From Deltaproteobacteria bacterium (GTDB lineage: Bacteria > Desulfobacterota > Binatia > Binatales > Binataceae): a stretch of 6,159 bases of DNA. Shown here one piece after another: positions 5,322 through 6,159 of the stretch. The stretch's first letter is position 1; every line of letters starts with the position of its first letter. The stretch lies in assembly GCA_021799555.1 (NCBI GenBank), contig JAJZAG010000230.1, positions 1-6,159 of the forward strand, written 5' to 3'. A program made the translations under genes and the position numbers. A model generated the notes under the pieces. It was given only the letters and a program-made list of their open reading frames with translations. It was not told the DNA's origin and ran no database searches.

Positions 5322-6159
5322 ATGCGTAAGTCGATTTTGATAGTGAGTATAGCGGCGGCGATTACGATGCTGGCCGGCGCGCCTCGGGCCGCCGCGCAAG
5401 TCACGCTCTCGCAAGCCGGCGGTGAAGTCAAGGACGACGTCAAGTACCTGGTCAACAACACCCAGCTCGATCTCGAAGACGTACTGACCTCGCCGCTCCA
5501 CGTCGCCGATCCCGACAGCCCTCTGCGCTCGCCGAAGTTCTATCTGATTTTGGCCGGCGCCGGAGCCTTATGGGGCGGCGCGTTCGCGCTCGATCAGACG
5601 ATGCGCAGCCATCTGCGCAGCATGTCCTCGAGCGACGCCGACCTGCTGCAGAATGTCAGCTACGGATCGGTCAGCGCCGCGACCGCGATTCTCTACGGCT
5701 ACGGGCTGATCGAAGGCGACGATAGCGCGCGCCAGGACGCGATCACGGCGGGCGAGGGCGCCGGCGTTGCAACCCTCGTCGATATCGGCATCAAGGCGGG
5801 CTTCGGACGATTGCGTCCTTACCAAAGTCCTTCTCATACCGCGTTCTTTCACCACGGCGCGTCATTCGTTTCAGGCGACGTCACCCCGATGTTCGGGCTC
5901 GCCGCCGGCGTCAGCGAATACTTCGATAACAAGTGGTACGTCGCCGGACCCATATACTCACTCGCGCTGCTCGACGGTTTCGGACGCATGGGCCACGATG
6001 CGCACTGGTTTTCCGATGTCGTCGGAGGGGCCCTGCTCGGATGGGCCACCACCGAGTTGTTCATCCATCTGCACAAGGAGCACGCGAACCAACCCTCGCG
6101 ATGGCGGATATTCGCCGCATCGGCGCCACCCGGGCCGTATGGTCAAAACCAGCCCGCGT
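5322..6159 (+). CDS. PAP2-family membrane phosphatase, 3'-truncated by window end
   Basis: The frame from ATG 5322 is open to the window edge (279 codons seen, no stop). Start choice rests on GGAGG seven bases upstream. A signal peptide (R2 K3, hydrophobic 5-20, A-A-A cleavage site before Q26) is followed by several hydrophobic helices (about 73-90, 114-128, 145-157, 188-197, 206-218, 232-248). PAP2 (type 2 phosphatidic acid phosphatase) motifs: K158-x6-R165-P166 (KAGFGRLRP); a second motif FVSGDVT (182-188) in place of Pro-Ser-Gly-His; and GRMGHDAHWFSD with R222, the nucleophilic-type H228 and D232. Family members dephosphorylate lipid phosphates or undecaprenyl pyrophosphate at the membrane or periplasmic face. 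The second-motif His, normally the acid/base residue, is Asp here, so activity or substrate may differ. The substrate cannot be assigned. After 250 the chain becomes polar and Pro-rich, suggesting the end is near. Confidence 0.85.
   Translation, partial: MRKSILIVSIAAAITMLAGAPRAAAQVTLSQAGGEVKDDVKYLVNNTQLDLEDVLTSPLHVADPDSPLRSPKFYLILAGAGALWGGAFALDQTMRSHLRSMSSSDADLLQNVSYGSVSAATAILYGYGLIEGDDSARQDAITAGEGAGVATLVDIGIKAGFGRLRPYQSPSHTAFFHHGASFVSGDVTPMFGLAAGVSEYFDNKWYVAGPIYSLALLDGFGRMGHDAHWFSDVVGGALLGWATTELFIHLHKEHANQPSRWRIFAASAPPGPYGQNQPA

Noticed and set aside
5124..6146. Minus-strand frames (62-125 codons) opposite the PAP2 gene and its leader
   Set aside because: The plus-strand frame from 5322 has a strong Shine-Dalgarno, a signal peptide and two of three PAP2 motifs intact; the minus-strand frames show none of these.

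Overview
The window is GC-rich DNA from a diderm (Gram-negative-type) bacterium: it encodes two lipoproteins with lipoboxes, a signal-peptide-bearing beta-propeller protein and a membrane PAP2 phosphatase. The high GC, Ala/Gly/Arg-rich proteins and a cyanobacterial/Deinococcus-style RNase II homologue would suit a soil or environmental lineage (Binatota-, Acidobacteria- or Deltaproteobacteria-like), but I cannot fix the taxon from the sequence. I see no tRNA, rRNA, CRISPR array, transposase or integrase.

Layout. (1) Bases 1-122 (+) are the C-terminal end of an excisionase-family (MerR-like) helix-turn-helix protein. (2) Bases 123-176 form a short convergent gap which, with the first bases of the next gene, folds into two back-to-back stem-loops; the second is a good terminator candidate. 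(3) Bases 177-2162 (-) encode an RNB-domain exoribonuclease of the RNase II type. (4) Bases 2202-2438 (+) encode a 78-aa protein resembling ribbon-helix-helix regulators, divergent from the RNase. Its end overlaps by 29 bp (5) a secreted six-repeat beta-propeller-like protein (2410-3453, +). (6) Bases 3454-3643 are a convergent non-coding gap with a striking 17-bp stem-loop. (7) Bases 5040-3644 (-) hold a two-gene lipoprotein operon: first a lipoprotein with a Gly/His-rich tail (4378-5040), then one with a glycine-zipper-like segment (3644-4342). (8) Bases 5041-5321 are a divergent regulatory gap. (9) Bases 5322-6159 (+) are the start of a PAP2-family phosphatase gene that runs off the window.

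How the genes relate. There are five or six separate transcription units in alternating orientation, so nothing argues for one dedicated multi-gene system. The left half concerns RNA turnover and regulation; the right half is cell-envelope biology (periplasmic propeller, two lipoproteins, membrane lipid/pyrophosphate phosphatase). The points most worth checking are the altered PAP2 second motif (Ser-Gly-Asp instead of Ser-Gly-His), the Glu in place of one catalytic Asp in the RNase, and the two hairpin-filled convergent gaps. I found no convincing evidence of a novel defence or mobile system.
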